Source: Agarophyton chilense (Eukaryota; Rhodophyta; Florideophyceae; Gracilariales; Gracilariaceae). Taken from it: a stretch of DNA of 64,000 bases. Under the pieces are notes generated by a model that saw nothing but the letters and a program-made list of their open reading frames with translations, was not told the origin of the DNA and did no database searches. The translations under genes and the position numbers were made by a program. Below, in pieces: positions 1 to 10,073 of the stretch; position 1 is the first letter of the stretch, and each line of letters opens with the position of its first letter. Where the stretch lies: the NCBI GenBank assembly GCA_030374765.1, contig JARGXX010000073.1, forward strand, positions 372,001 to 436,000, read 5' to 3'.

Positions 1-171
1 CAGGCATCTAAATCACCCCAGAGTACCCATCCCGCGCACGAAACAGCGGATCTTTTCGATTTCTACATCAACACTTGCCCGCATCAAGGCTCGCGCACCA
101 TTCGCACTGAAGAGGCACTGCTCATTTCGCTTGCTGTGCTGCAGCCGTTCATCAACCTAAACAACACGTGA
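1..171 (+). CDS. 3' end of an unidentified protein-coding gene (partial)
   Basis: Frame 1 is open from the first base to a TGA at 169-171, giving the last 56 residues of a protein whose start lies outside the window. The tail has a helix-like stretch (EEALLISLAVLQPF) and ends in LNNT. No family is recognisable from so short a piece. It is convergent with NUP58, whose stop lies 50 bp further on, a spacing that fits the other convergent pairs in this window. The coding call rests only on the open frame and on this context. Confidence 0.45.
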   Translation, partial: QASKSPQSTHPAHETADLFDFYINTCPHQGSRTIRTEEALLISLAVLQPFINLNNT

Positions 172-221
172 TCATCTCACTGTCGCACTGCGTTTCGCCC
201 TTCTCTCGTGCCCAACGCGCG

Positions 222-1736
222 TTATTCTCTTTTACGTCTTGCGGCCCGACCCAGATCACCTCCATCTGCCGTCGACGCTGGCGCGCTATGTGTGCCCCCG
301 AAGCTAAACCCGCCACCAAAAAGCCCTCCCGACGAACTGCCTGTACTTGGGTTTGATTGCAAAAGCGACGACTGCGTTAACGATATCGCCATTGAACTAG
401 AGGCACCAAAACCCGAACCCTTAACAACAGCTCCAGGTGCAGAGCTAGATGGTGTCAAAGAATTCATCTCAGTGACAAAATGCAGCGCACCATCTGCCGC
501 TCGTTTCTCAAACACAACACGTTGCCTATCCTTTTCAACCTTTTCGCGCATGTCTGCTTGTTGGAACGGGTTTGGTGCGTCTGGGTCGCGCTCCTTTAAC
601 ACTTGCAAGAATTGCTCTCGTACCGAACGCAAGTTCTCATGAACACTGGCAATGTGACTGGCAACGACCATAAAGTATTCATACTGACGGCGGATGATGT
701 CCTCAATAGTGCCTCTCGGAATACTTGGTGCATTGCCACCAGAAAGCCCGATATCAACGTACCTTTGCGACAAATTATCAAGTAAACTTGCGCCAGCGCC
801 ATTCCCAAAGCCGCTTGCTCCAGTGCTGAGCACTATGCCTTGTGCTTTCAAGAATGCAGCGATCTCATCAATCTCTGCTTTGTAATCTGTTGCTCTCGCC
901 TCCAGTTCCTCCACAATGCGTATAAAGTATTCGTCTGGAACATGCGCTGCCTGCATTCTGGCTCCTGTGTCCATGTATGGAAGCCCGTTTTGATCCAGAT
1001 ACCCAGAGTATCCCCTTCGCGAAAGGTTTTCCAACGCCGTCACCACAGGTTGGGCAGAAGCACGCCCTAGTCGAACAGCCGCTTTAAGCGAGGTTGCATT
1101 CGCCTCCAGAGCTTCCAGTTCGGCCTTGAGCTTGACCAATAGCCTGGATATGTCGGCTCCATCTGTTTTCGTTTGAAGAAGCCTGGCATCAACATCTCCC
1201 CGTTTTGACGATAGTAGAGAGACTTTATTCCGCTGCTCACGTAGATGACGCTCTACCGCAAACAAATCGTTCTGAAAGTTTTGCGGCAGCTCGGAAATGC
1301 GTGTGCGAAGAGTGATTTCGATTTGTTGTTGCTGTTGATGAGCGACACCTTGTGGCGCTTGTTGAGCGGCCGCACTCCCAAACAGGGATTTACCGGAAGG
1401 CTGCCCGAAAAGCCCGGACGAAGTCGCGGACCCGCCGAACAGAGATGAAGAACTTGCCTGCGTTCCGAACAACGAGGAGCTGGTGTTCGCACCAAACATA
1501 GAGGAGGAATTAGCGCTTCCCCCAAACAATGAGGAGGAGCTTGCTGGGGCACCACCCCCAAACAAATTACTCGCGCTAGACTGCGGAGGAGCCCCACCAA
1601 ACAAAAATGAAGAAGAGGACTGTTGTGCAGATCCCCCGCCAAAGAGAGATGAAGAATTGGCGGCACCAAACGGAGAGGTGGTCTGCGCCTGAGTGCTAGC
1701 AAACAAAGACGGAGCGGACTGGGCTGCTCCGAACAT
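222..1736 (-). CDS. NUP58: Nucleoporin NUP58/p45-like, FG-repeat protein
   Basis: A 504-residue protein. Residues 1-130 hold about eleven FG repeats, mostly of the SLFG/GLFG kind, in a Ser/Ala/Gly-rich background. Residues 140-380 are predominantly helical and coiled-coil-like, with the PxEYF and ExxxxxYKxEI patterns typical of the Nup58 alpha-helical domain. More FG motifs (GFG, GLFGGGFSFG) follow, and the end is basic (ARRKRE). Family knowledge: Nup58 pairs with Nup54 and Nup62 in the central channel of the nuclear pore, its FG segments forming the permeability barrier and binding transport receptors. The start at 1736 is chosen because the FG region begins at once (MFGAAQ). It is convergent with the partial gene at 1-171 and in tandem with the ATPase. 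A different coiled-coil FG nucleoporin (Nup54 or Nup62) is the main alternative. Confidence 0.85.
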   Translation of the reverse strand: MFGAAQSAPSLFASTQAQTTSPFGAANSSSLFGGGSAQQSSSSFLFGGAPPQSSASNLFGGGAPASSSSLFGGSANSSSMFGANTSSSLFGTQASSSSLFGGSATSSGLFGQPSGKSLFGSAAAQQAPQGVAHQQQQQIEITLRTRISELPQNFQNDLFAVERHLREQRNKVSLLSSKRGDVDARLLQTKTDGADISRLLVKLKAELEALEANATSLKAAVRLGRASAQPVVTALENLSRRGYSGYLDQNGLPYMDTGARMQAAHVPDEYFIRIVEELEARATDYKAEIDEIAAFLKAQGIVLSTGASGFGNGAGASLLDNLSQRYVDIGLSGGNAPSIPRGTIEDIIRRQYEYFMVVASHIASVHENLRSVREQFLQVLKERDPDAPNPFQQADMREKVEKDRQRVVFEKRAADGALHFVTEMNSLTPSSSAPGAVVKGSGFGASSSMAISLTQSSLLQSNPSTGSSSGGLFGGGFSFGGTHSAPASTADGGDLGRAARRKRE

Positions 1737-2627
1737 ACTTGCAAGCAGCTGTGCGAGTGAAGTTCACAAAGAGATTACAAAGAGTGTTGTTACTGCAGTG
1801 TTTAGATGGTGAGATCGATTTTAGCTGTACGGATCCTGTGGCGAAAGATAAGCCTTCGGCAGGCCAAGAGTGCGCGCAAACCTTCGGGTGGTTGATTCGA
1901 ACACGGTAGTGAGCTGTGTGCTGCGACTGACGATGCGATTTTGGCACAACCCCGACTGCAACGGCTGTTGTTGAGTAGCCGTACTTTGCTTTGGCGTTCG
2001 CGAGAAGAACAAAGAGCGGTTTGATGAATCTCAACGGAAAATGGACCGGAACGATGCGACAGCCGCGTACCTCTCGCTACGAACGGTAGTTTGCCACCCT
2101 TCGTACCTTTGCGGACATAATTTACTGCCACCCTTGCTTGTACTGTGCGAAGGGTTAGAATTGCTACCAATCTCAATTGCTACAGTACATACTGTACAGA
2201 ATCAGGGCGTACATTCTGCCAGGCATTTCGCATGTTATTATTCAAAACCTCGTCCCCCATGTTCCCAAATCCATGATTCTCTCCATTTCTGTCCATATTT
2301 CTTTCATGGATTATGCGGAATTCCACAAGATTCAAAACCCATATAAGGCGGCTCGTCTTCCGTCTCTCATAGTCGCATCACTTTCTTTCTGGTGAGCTCG
2401 CCGACAGACAAACTTCATACGGCCCAGTACGCGGACAGAGTCCGCACGAAGTTGTTGTCTGCATTGCGTTTTACTTCGACAATTCGCGCTCGTTCGCACA
2501 AATGAACATCAACAGCACTTTGGCTGAATATCAGAGAACAAGATCAAACACCTTTATTTCACAACGGCATGCAAAGAACTAGAAAGGGCTACGAAAAGCA
2601 TATAAAACGGACGAGATTGACAGTAAA
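1737..2627. other. Intergenic spacer between NUP58 and the Na+/K+-ATPase
   Basis: This stretch holds the NUP58 promoter and the ATPase 3' flank, both genes lying on the minus strand. Short open frames here (for example minus strand 1802-2176) have low-complexity, unconvincing translations. A 7-bp inverted repeat with a 2-nt gap (TACAGTA/TACTGTA) sits at 2181-2196. No RNA gene is seen. Confidence 0.6.
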
Positions 2628-5600
2628 TTACCAATAGGTATTATCACGCAACCACATACCCAATTTGTTACCCTTTGTATCTCCCATTCGAATGAGGAAT
2701 TTTCGAATCTCATCGTAGCAGAAGATAAACACAGAGAAAGGGATGGCAGGCAACCAGTGAACGAAACGAAGGCTGCGAGTTTGGAATGCGGTTTGGATGA
2801 ATGGTACGTAACAGAGCAACGCACACAACGCAACCTCCGTGAGAAGGCCCAGGTTGAGGATCCAATTCTTCATTCCCTGCTTGAAGAACGACAGCACTCT
2901 TGTCTTGCAGACCAAAAGGCCACCCATCTGTACAATGACAATGCACACGAAGAAGGCAGTCTGGGAGGTCTTCAATGCTTCTTCTTGTTGGTTTTGGGAG
3001 TACAAATCGTAGCATCCTTGTCCATCCCCACTTCCTTCATCTATATTTGGGTTGAAAAGATTGCCATTCGATCGGTCGGTGTTGGTCAGTGCTGCTTCTG
3101 TGATTACGACGCCGTTGTTGGCTTCAGTGCTGAAACATTGGCTGTAGTCATTGTCGAATGTTTGGTCGCCGATAGTACATCTGAATGCCAGACACGGAGG
3201 TGCCTTGTTCACGAATCCGATAATCTTGAACATGTTCTGGAGTTGTGCTTCATTTCCCGGTCGTAGAAGCTCTTTGTACACAAATTGAGTTTGACGGATA
3301 AATCCAGGTCGCGGTTGAGTAAACTGTTCAAATTCTCCAGCATCTTCAAACCAGACAGCATCAACTGATTCGCCGAATGCACGCTCACGAATGGCGTACA
3401 ACCACCGTTTGTCCTCACTGTTCGGCGAGGCCATGAATGCTTGCTCGTCGAGGAATGGTAGTCGGTGACCAGTAAGCCCGAAGTCACCAAGAACAACCAT
3501 GTAGCAATAGAAGCCGGCCAACGCCTGTATCACACCAATTTGGAAGTATGAGAAAGAGATGAGGCGGCGGTTAACCAATCGATCCACACGAGAGTCACGC
3601 GGCGGGCGACGCATGATGTCCGACTCGGGGTTCTCGTAGGCAAGAGAGATTGCTGGAAGAAGATCAGTACCCAGATCAATGCATAGAATCAAGACAGTAG
3701 TCAATGGAAGAGGGATCTGAATGATGATAAAGGCCAGGAAGGGAGTGATTTCCGGAATGTTACTAGTGAGAGTGTATGCGATGGACTTCTTCAAGTTATC
3801 AAAGATGAGTCGACCTTCTTCGACACCGTTAACAATGGACGCAAAATTGTCATCAAGCAGAATCATATCTGCGGCCTCCTTGGATACATCAGAACCGGAT
3901 ATACCCATTGCAATGCCAATGTTAGCCTTCTTCAAAGCCGGGGAGTCGTTCACACCATCACCTGTAACAGCCACAATGTTTCCAAGACGCTGATTGTTTT
4001 CGACAATGATAAGCTTTTGTTGAGGGGATGTACGAGCGAAAACAATTTCCTCGTGAGCAAGAATGCGATCCCAGTCATCTTGTTCAAGGTCCTTGATTTG
4101 CGAACCAGGGACGACAATAGCCCTGACATCGGAACGGTCAACCTCATCAACAGAGATACCACGCTCCTTGGCAATATCTTCGGCAGTTGCACTCTTGATA
4201 ATGTTAACTTGTTTGGCAATGGACTTCGCGGTGGCCGGGTGATCACCTGTAACCATGATGACTTTGACACCAGCAGATTGGCAGGTCTCCACAGCGTGTG
4301 GCACGGCTTCACGAGGCGGATCAAGAAGGGCCATGAGTCCGACGAAGGTAAGACCGTTCATCGGGAAGTTGATTTCTTCAGTGTCGAAGATGAAGTTACC
4401 CGGATACTCAGTCGGATCCAGATCCAAGCGAGCAAATCCAAGGCAGCGTTCACCGCGCTCCATCATAAATGCCAGCTGTTCATTGATGACAGACCTTGCG
4501 GCCTCATCAAACGGCTGCACACCGTCCTTGGTGAGAATGCTTGTGCAGCGATCGATGACACGCTCAGGTGCGCCCTTCATGCAAAGACGCAGGCGATCTC
4601 CCTGATCGGCGACCTTGTTGATGGTGATCATAAACTTGTTCGCTGAGTTGAAAGGAATAGTGCACACCTGTTTGTTTCTATTACGCATGTCGCTCACCGA
4701 GCGGATCTTTTCAGAAAACTTGAGGATGCCCGCTTCGGATGCGTCACCGTTGACCTTGCGTTCATCGATGGACCTGTCTGGGTTTTCATCCATGTCCTTG
4801 GAGTCGAACACGGCCTTACCGCAGATAGCACCAATGAAGAAGAGTTCCTTGAAGCAGGGATCTTCCAAATCAAAAGTAGCTTCTGTGGCAGCTGTTTTGG
4901 TGGTTTGAAGCTGCTTGTCGTAAGCTACATGGACAATGGTCATTCGGTTTTGAGTCAATGTACCGGTCTTGTCAGAGCAAATGGTGGTGGTCGAACCAAG
5001 AGTCTCGACAGCTTCCAGCTTCTTAACCAGCACTTGCTTCTTGGCCATGCGCTTGGCCGACAACGTCAAAGACACAGTCACAGTGGCGAGGAGCCCCTCG
5101 GGGACGTTGGCCACAATGATTCCAATACAGAACACAACGTTGGTGATAACTGGAGTACCCTTGATGAGACCAATGATGAAAAACAGCACACCGAGGAAGA
5201 TGGCGACGGAAGAAATGATAATAACAAAATGATGAATATCGAGCTGCAAAGTTGTGACTTCAGAGACGGACCCAGCAGCCAAACCAGCGATACGTCCAAA
5301 CACAGTACTGTCACCAGTGTTGACAACAATACCAGTGCAAGTACCATCGACAGCAAGAGTACCGAAGAAAGCCAAGTTCTTGGTCTCGAGCGGGTTTTCA
5401 TCGGTGCAGTCCACAGTTCGGCCAATAGGTTCGGACTCACCGGTGAGCGGAGAGTTGTCAACTTTGAGCTTTTGGTTGGAGACAATACGAATGTCAGCTG
5501 GAAGCTTGTCACCAAGCTTGACTTCAATGACATCTCCTACAACAAGAGTGGCAGCGTCAACTTCGAGAATCTTGCCGCCACGACGGGCAACCGACTGCGG

Positions 5601-6140
5601 AGGCAAAAAGTTCTTGAATTTCTCCATGGTCTTCTCACTCTTAAACTCCTGGAAGAAAGTAAAGACAGCGGTGATGACAACAACAACGTATAAGACAACG
5701 CCGAGGTAGAGATTGTCCTTTGCCTCGGGATCAAGACCGTAACCGACAAAACAGAGGATGGAAGCAACTTGCAAAAGAATAGCAAAGAAATTGATGAACT
5801 GACCGAGCAACTTGACATACCACGGGGTGACTTTGGGCGGCGACAACATGTTGGGTCCATCTCTCTCGAGGCGAATCTTTGCCTCGCTATCGGTAAGACC
5901 CTTTTCAGCATCGGTCTGCAACTTGGAGCACAACTCCTGCACTGAGACCTTGTGCTCCCACATCTCAAGTTCCTTTTTGAGTTCATCTTGCTTTTCGGAG
6001 GCCTTATCCTTTTTGCCGGCCTTGCGGCGCTCGATGACCTCGGAAATTCTGGCGCTGGCCTCCGAGTACTGACGCGCCATTTCGAGCTCATTGTGGGACA
6101 GACGACGCGGCTGTCCCGGCGAAATATCGTCCCGACCCAT
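2628..6140 (-). CDS. Na+/K+-ATPase alpha-type P-type ATPase (subfamily IIC)
   Basis: Encodes 1170 residues from the Met at 6140; an in-frame Met at 6251 would add 37 residues unlike the family. Family role: exchanges Na+ for K+ across the plasma membrane at the cost of ATP. Visible landmarks: LTGES (residues 232-236), M4 with VANVPEGLLATV, the phosphorylated Asp390 in DKTGTLT, KGAPE in the nucleotide domain, TGDHPATA, TGDGVNDSPAL, M5 with YTLTSNIPEITPF and M6 with LCIDLGTDLLPAISLAYE. These M4-M6 residues form the cation sites of animal Na+/K+ pumps and differ from plant H+ pumps and from SERCA. Odd points: the M7-M8 extracellular loop is about 170 residues with four cysteines (about 45 in animals), no SYGQ beta-subunit contact is visible, and the C-terminus ends TYW where animal pumps end TYY. 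The gene is intronless and divergent from RPA3. Confidence 0.93.
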   Translation of the reverse strand: MGRDDISPGQPRRLSHNELEMARQYSEASARISEVIERRKAGKKDKASEKQDELKKELEMWEHKVSVQELCSKLQTDAEKGLTDSEAKIRLERDGPNMLSPPKVTPWYVKLLGQFINFFAILLQVASILCFVGYGLDPEAKDNLYLGVVLYVVVVITAVFTFFQEFKSEKTMEKFKNFLPPQSVARRGGKILEVDAATLVVGDVIEVKLGDKLPADIRIVSNQKLKVDNSPLTGESEPIGRTVDCTDENPLETKNLAFFGTLAVDGTCTGIVVNTGDSTVFGRIAGLAAGSVSEVTTLQLDIHHFVIIISSVAIFLGVLFFIIGLIKGTPVITNVVFCIGIIVANVPEGLLATVTVSLTLSAKRMAKKQVLVKKLEAVETLGSTTTICSDKTGTLTQNRMTIVHVAYDKQLQTTKTAATEATFDLEDPCFKELFFIGAICGKAVFDSKDMDENPDRSIDERKVNGDASEAGILKFSEKIRSVSDMRNRNKQVCTIPFNSANKFMITINKVADQGDRLRLCMKGAPERVIDRCTSILTKDGVQPFDEAARSVINEQLAFMMERGERCLGFARLDLDPTEYPGNFIFDTEEINFPMNGLTFVGLMALLDPPREAVPHAVETCQSAGVKVIMVTGDHPATAKSIAKQVNIIKSATAEDIAKERGISVDEVDRSDVRAIVVPGSQIKDLEQDDWDRILAHEEIVFARTSPQQKLIIVENNQRLGNIVAVTGDGVNDSPALKKANIGIAMGISGSDVSKEAADMILLDDNFASIVNGVEEGRLIFDNLKKSIAYTLTSNIPEITPFLAFIIIQIPLPLTTVLILCIDLGTDLLPAISLAYENPESDIMRRPPRDSRVDRLVNRRLISFSYFQIGVIQALAGFYCYMVVLGDFGLTGHRLPFLDEQAFMASPNSEDKRWLYAIRERAFGESVDAVWFEDAGEFEQFTQPRPGFIRQTQFVYKELLRPGNEAQLQNMFKIIGFVNKAPPCLAFRCTIGDQTFDNDYSQCFSTEANNGVVITEAALTNTDRSNGNLFNPNIDEGSGDGQGCYDLYSQNQQEEALKTSQTAFFVCIVIVQMGGLLVCKTRVLSFFKQGMKNWILNLGLLTEVALCALLCYVPFIQTAFQTRSLRFVHWLPAIPFSVFIFCYDEIRKFLIRMGDTKGNKLGMWLRDNTYW

Positions 6141-6876
6141 GTTTGGAATGAATCTCAAGTCGGCCAAAAGATGCGACTGAAACGAAAAGGAAAGAGGGTT
6201 GGTGAGAGAGTTGCTCGGCGGTGCTTTCTCGCGAAAGAAAGAAGCACACAAGGCCTTACGGGCGGCCTAAAGGACTAACGGGGAGGCGACGAAAAATGGG
6301 AACGGATGGGAAAAAGGGAGAGGGGAAGGGCTTAAGAAAGGGAGGGGCGGGGGAGGGAGATGAGGGTGAAAGCGTCGATGAGAGTGGACGCGAAGTGCAC
6401 TGAAGGCTTAAGTGCAGTGGCGGCGAAAAGGGGGGGGGGGAGTGCACTGCGTTGGTGGGGAGAGGGTGAACGAGAATGTGGTGGGGGGCGTGACTTGTGT
6501 GGGAGGTTGGCAGCAAGCGACAGGCGCAGTGTGTGTGGGGTGCGTGAGCGGCGCACATGCGGGGGCACGCGTTGCGCCAACACGCACGAGCACCATGTGT
6601 GACGAAAGGCACGTGTCGCACACGCGCTCGCCAAACGATAACAAAGTGACACAGCTGGGCGTAACGGCTGCGCAACGTGAGGCGCGGCGTGAAGAACGCC
6701 ACGCGCCGCGCGCATATGGCTTGCACTCACTCTGTGGCGCAATGTACGGTGGGGAGACACGCTCACGTGGCACACGTGTGTGAACCGTATGCACGCAGCG
6801 CAGGTGATGCGCACGTGCGGCGAACGAGATCGCGGTGACAGCGGCGTGACGACGACGTGCGACGTGACGACGCCGC

Positions 6877-6906
6877 GTTCTCGCTCGTTCTCGCTCGTTC
6901 TCGAGC
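6877..6906. repeat. Short tandem repeat, unit GTTCTCGCTC
   Basis: Two perfect 10-bp units followed by a third with two changes (GTTCTCGAGC), read directly from the sequence in the ATPase/RPA3 spacer. Confidence 0.8.
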
Positions 6907-7195
6907 TTGCGCTGTGCGGTTGGTGCTAGCTAGTGTGGCTCTGCGCGCGTGCGCTGAAGGTGGGCGCGTCGGTCGACTTGTGTGGTGGGAGCGCCGCGTT
7001 GGAGATGTGCGTCTCGTCTCCTCCGTGAGCTCGGCGTGAACGGTGGTAGGTGGCTATTTCATTTATTTTATTTTTGGATATCGATGAGACACTCTATTTT
7101 TCTTTTTTTGACAAGCGTTGCGCGGAGAGAGCGAGGCCTTCGACGCGCTTGCTTGGCTTTCCGCGCTGGTCGCTCGTCAGGCGGTGAGACGCATT

Positions 7196-7251
7196 AGGCC
7201 GCCAGGCCGCCAGGCCACCAGGCCGCCAGGCCACCAGGCCGCCAGGCTGCG
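7196..7251. repeat. Tandem array of the 8-mer AGGCCRCC
   Basis: Six consecutive units, in the order G, G, A, G, A, G at the variable fifth-from-start R position, then a decayed seventh (AGGCTGCG). The array lies in the ATPase/RPA3 spacer. It is either a minisatellite or a repeated binding site. Confidence 0.85.
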
Positions 7252-9535
7252 TCATTCACTCATCATCGCAGGTGAGTTTGGCTGTAATATAATGTAAACG
7301 CACGGGTGGGTGGGCGACGGACGGCCGCGCTGAGAGAGAGAGAGATTCGCGAGCTCACAGGCGGAAGGGGAGGGAGGGAGAGGCGTGGAGCACACAACCA
7401 CGTGGCACTCGCTGGGCAGTTTTTACTTGGACGCGAGTGTGCAAGAAAAAAAAAAGCATGCGCTACAAGCGACGAATGGAAGCGCACGTTGCGTTTTTGT
7501 AGGTGCAAAAAAGTGGGCTGAGCGTGCAGTGTAAAGCAAAAAATATGAAACGCAACAAGAAATAACGGCTCGGCCGTGGGTACTTATTGTTCGAACGGGG
7601 TTGAGAGTGGGTCGTCGTCACGCGGCGCGTACTGTGTGGCACACAACGCTCCACATGGGGCGGGCGCCAAATGCTACGTGACGACGCGTGTGGCACACGT
7701 GGCACCAGTCACGATGGCGCAGCATGTGTGTCACTTGTTGCTCGCTGTTTGCGGGTCATGGCCGCATGGCCGCGTCCTCGCGCTGCACTTTTTCTGTGCT
7801 AGCTACAGAGGGGAGCGAGCGTTAGTCGTTCCAACTCCCCAAGTTGCAACGCCCTCCCTTCCCTCGCATCCACACCCCCGTTTCACAAGTACACTATTTG
7901 CACAACAACCCTTCAACAACACCAAACGCCAACCATCTACAAAACCGGTGCGCGCAACCGCTCGCATTTTTGAAAGCGCCATATACACTACTCGCATTAG
8001 ATCGCCTCCACAGGCAACCACCTGCTGTCTGCGTAGTGGCAGCGTATGTGCCACAAAAAGGCAGTGAGAGTACAACCTACTCTGCGTTACACGGCTGTAT
8101 CTCAAAAGTTAGTTACTACATGCGCATGTGCAACATTTTCGTGAAAACGGCTACAAATTTGCCCACGGTGCCAGAGTGAGACACTTGACTACCACACGCA
8201 TCGTTGCGCTCTTGAAGCAACACACTACTATAGATGAGCTCGTAAACAGCACCAGCTGCATGCAGCTGTGACGTCATGCGTATGTGCTCGTCCAAGCACA
8301 TCGTCCAAATCGGCGCGGATGAGCGCCCATTTTTTGGTTTTGAGCACACCAAAGCACAACGCTTGGCCTCGCCACCGTCGGTCGCTTCGACGCCTATGTA
8401 AATTCTGTTATTGTAGTAGACAGCTTTGCTGCCTATTATCTCCGTGCTCACCTCAATCGTGCTTGCTCACACGCGTCGTATCAGTGTGAGACCTCCAGTC
8501 CCACATGTCTGCTTCCACCAAACTGGCATGCACGGGACAAGTGCCCACACACCTGTCACCCTTTCAGCACAGCGCAGCCCCACCACACGCGCCCACCCTA
8601 CCGCCACCAGTGCACTATACTGTACCACCGTGAGCGCGTCGCAAACTGATCCACCCCCACCCATCAGCAGCAGCACATCAGCCTCAAGTCAAGTACTTAC
8701 GATGGGGAAGCACTGTCGAAACCAATGGGTGGTCAAAAAAAAAACCGCCACAAATCCCATGCACATGTTGCGTATGTGCTCCATTCGGTAACGCTTGTTC
8801 ACACAGGAAATGTACCTTTGCTTGTCTATTCCGTTCCGTCCTCACACGCTTGTGGAACCGCGAGCGCATGGAAAAAACGGCACCGCTCTGCAAATGCAAA
8901 TACACATTCCTCACGTCTGCGCACACACTTTCAAGGGTGGAATGAAAAGGGTTTTGTCTAAACACAACAGCACCACAGAAACAGAACAGCGCACAAACAT
9001 TTTTTAACCACTGAGTTTAACCATGGAAAAGGGCTCAACGCGCTCATATTTCTCTCGTGATTGTGTGCATCAGGGCCGGCGGAAGCCATCTCCAGCGGGG
9101 CGAGCGTTATGCTACTAGATAGTAAGGCCGTACAAGCAAATCTATTAAGCGGGGCGCCAGTGAGTTTCTTTTGACAACGGTCTTGAGATTGGGGATGGTG
9201 ATCATATCGTCGCCGTCCCACACCGTCCAAGTACGAGCACAACCAGGAGGGTATCCTTGAGAGGAAGACAAACTAGCTAGGGCTCATGTTGAAGTGGTCA
9301 CATGTACGTGTACACCATGAAAGATGTAATGTGACTGAGCTGATTCAGAGCCGTTTTGCATCTCACGTCTCACACGGGATTCGATCCACTTTCGCGCCAA
9401 AATTCAACCAAAGCGCAACTTCACTCGCTCACTTTCGAAGCAGCCATGTACACTTCTCTCTCCCCCCGCCCGTTTCCCCGCCTCCCTTCGCAACCGAAAA
9501 CTGCAAACCTGTCCGCCATCAACTGCAAAGAAAGC

Positions 9536-9951
9536 ATGCAGCAACAACCGCCACAGACCCAGTCGTCTCCGTTCGTGTCTCAGAAGCAGCTGAGCGAGTT
9601 CATCGGTAAACAGGTGGTAGTTGCAGGTGCTCTTGTCACCGCCACCCCAACCAACCTGGTACTGGACGCTGGAGACGGTTCCAACATCACAGTGATGAGA
9701 AATCAACCTCCTTCCATTCAATTTCAAATCGGTACCAAGCTGCTCATCAGAGGGATGGTCAAGCCAGACCTGTCGGTCGCTGAGAGCTCCTTCTTCCCTC
9801 CGTCGGATGTCGGTAATAATTTTGGTACGTTCTCCTACTTGTCACCTATCAGGACATTCAAAGCCATGCTAACAACGCTGTAGATTTATCTTTGTTCAAC
9901 CAGGCCGCAGCAGTTACAAATCATATCAACTACTCTCACATATTTGCGTAG
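9536..9951 (+). CDS. RPA3: Replication protein A 14-kDa subunit (RPA3), one intron
   Basis: Coding exons are 9536-9824 and 9884-9951; splicing gives 118 residues, the usual size for RPA3. Family role: smallest OB-fold subunit of the RPA heterotrimer that coats single-stranded DNA in replication and repair. The protein has the OB-fold pattern (QLSEFIGKQVVVAGAL, then strands around LVLDAGDGSNITV and LLIRGMV), and an NNF-D-x-FN motif straddling the splice site leads into a C-terminal helix ending HIFA, as in plant and yeast subunits ending HLFI. Unspliced, the frame runs into a stop at once and the C-terminal helix is lost. In-frame Mets at 9356 and 9446 exist, but the family length favours 9536. 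It is convergent with NEDD1, 122 bp away. Confidence 0.8.
9825..9883 (+). other. Spliceosomal intron in RPA3 (59 nt)
   Basis: Donor GTACGT, acceptor TGTAG, and a TGCTAAC branch-like motif ending 11 nt before the acceptor end. Removing it joins NNF to the conserved C-terminal helix in frame and gives a TAG stop at 9949-9951. Confidence 0.8.
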
Positions 9952-10073
9952 TGGACAAGCTTAAGCGACGGAAAAAAATGCTGTTTGCTGTTACGCTGCC
10001 TCCTGGATCTCTCTGTACATTTAGTAAACAAGTTGAGGTTTAAACTCCAGTTATATTCGTCATAGCTCAATTG

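Larger units (their letters stand above)
6610..7701. promoter_or_regulatory. Cluster of six CACGTG palindromes (E-box/G-box type)
   Basis: CACGTG occurs at 6610, 6764, 6773, 6812, 7399 and 7696. Several copies sit in longer palindromes, such as CACACGTGTG at 6771-6780 and GCACGTGC at 6811-6818. CACGTG is the core site of bHLH and plant-type bZIP factors. The cluster lies upstream of the Na+/K+-ATPase, in the spacer shared with RPA3. Function is inferred from density only. Confidence 0.4.
6141..9535. other. Long GC-rich divergent spacer between the ATPase and RPA3
   Basis: About 3.4 kb without a convincing gene. The open frames present are short, Arg/His/Cys-rich and overlap on both strands, as expected in GC-rich non-coding DNA. 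The stretch contains purine-rich runs (6300-6500), six CACGTG sites (6610-7701), two short tandem arrays and, from 7840 on, more balanced sequence. It must hold the promoters of both flanking genes. An unrecognised non-coding RNA cannot be excluded, but nothing in the sequence shows one. Confidence 0.55.

Noticed and set aside
2181-2196. TACAGTA/TACTGTA inverted repeat
   Set aside because: Seven bases with a two-base gap is within chance for this amount of AT-rich sequence; not listed as a regulatory site.
4905-5693. 262-codon plus-strand frame antisense to the ATPase
   Set aside because: It mirrors a highly conserved coding region and its translation is Ser/Asn/Asp-rich with no motif; a shadow of the ATPase frame.
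6141-6251. 37-residue N-terminal extension of the ATPase
   Set aside because: The residues before the Met at 6140 do not resemble the family N-terminus; kept only as an alternative start.
9356-9535. Upstream in-frame Mets for RPA3 at 9356 and 9446
   Set aside because: They would add 30-60 residues absent from the family; the Met at 9536 gives the standard 118-residue length.
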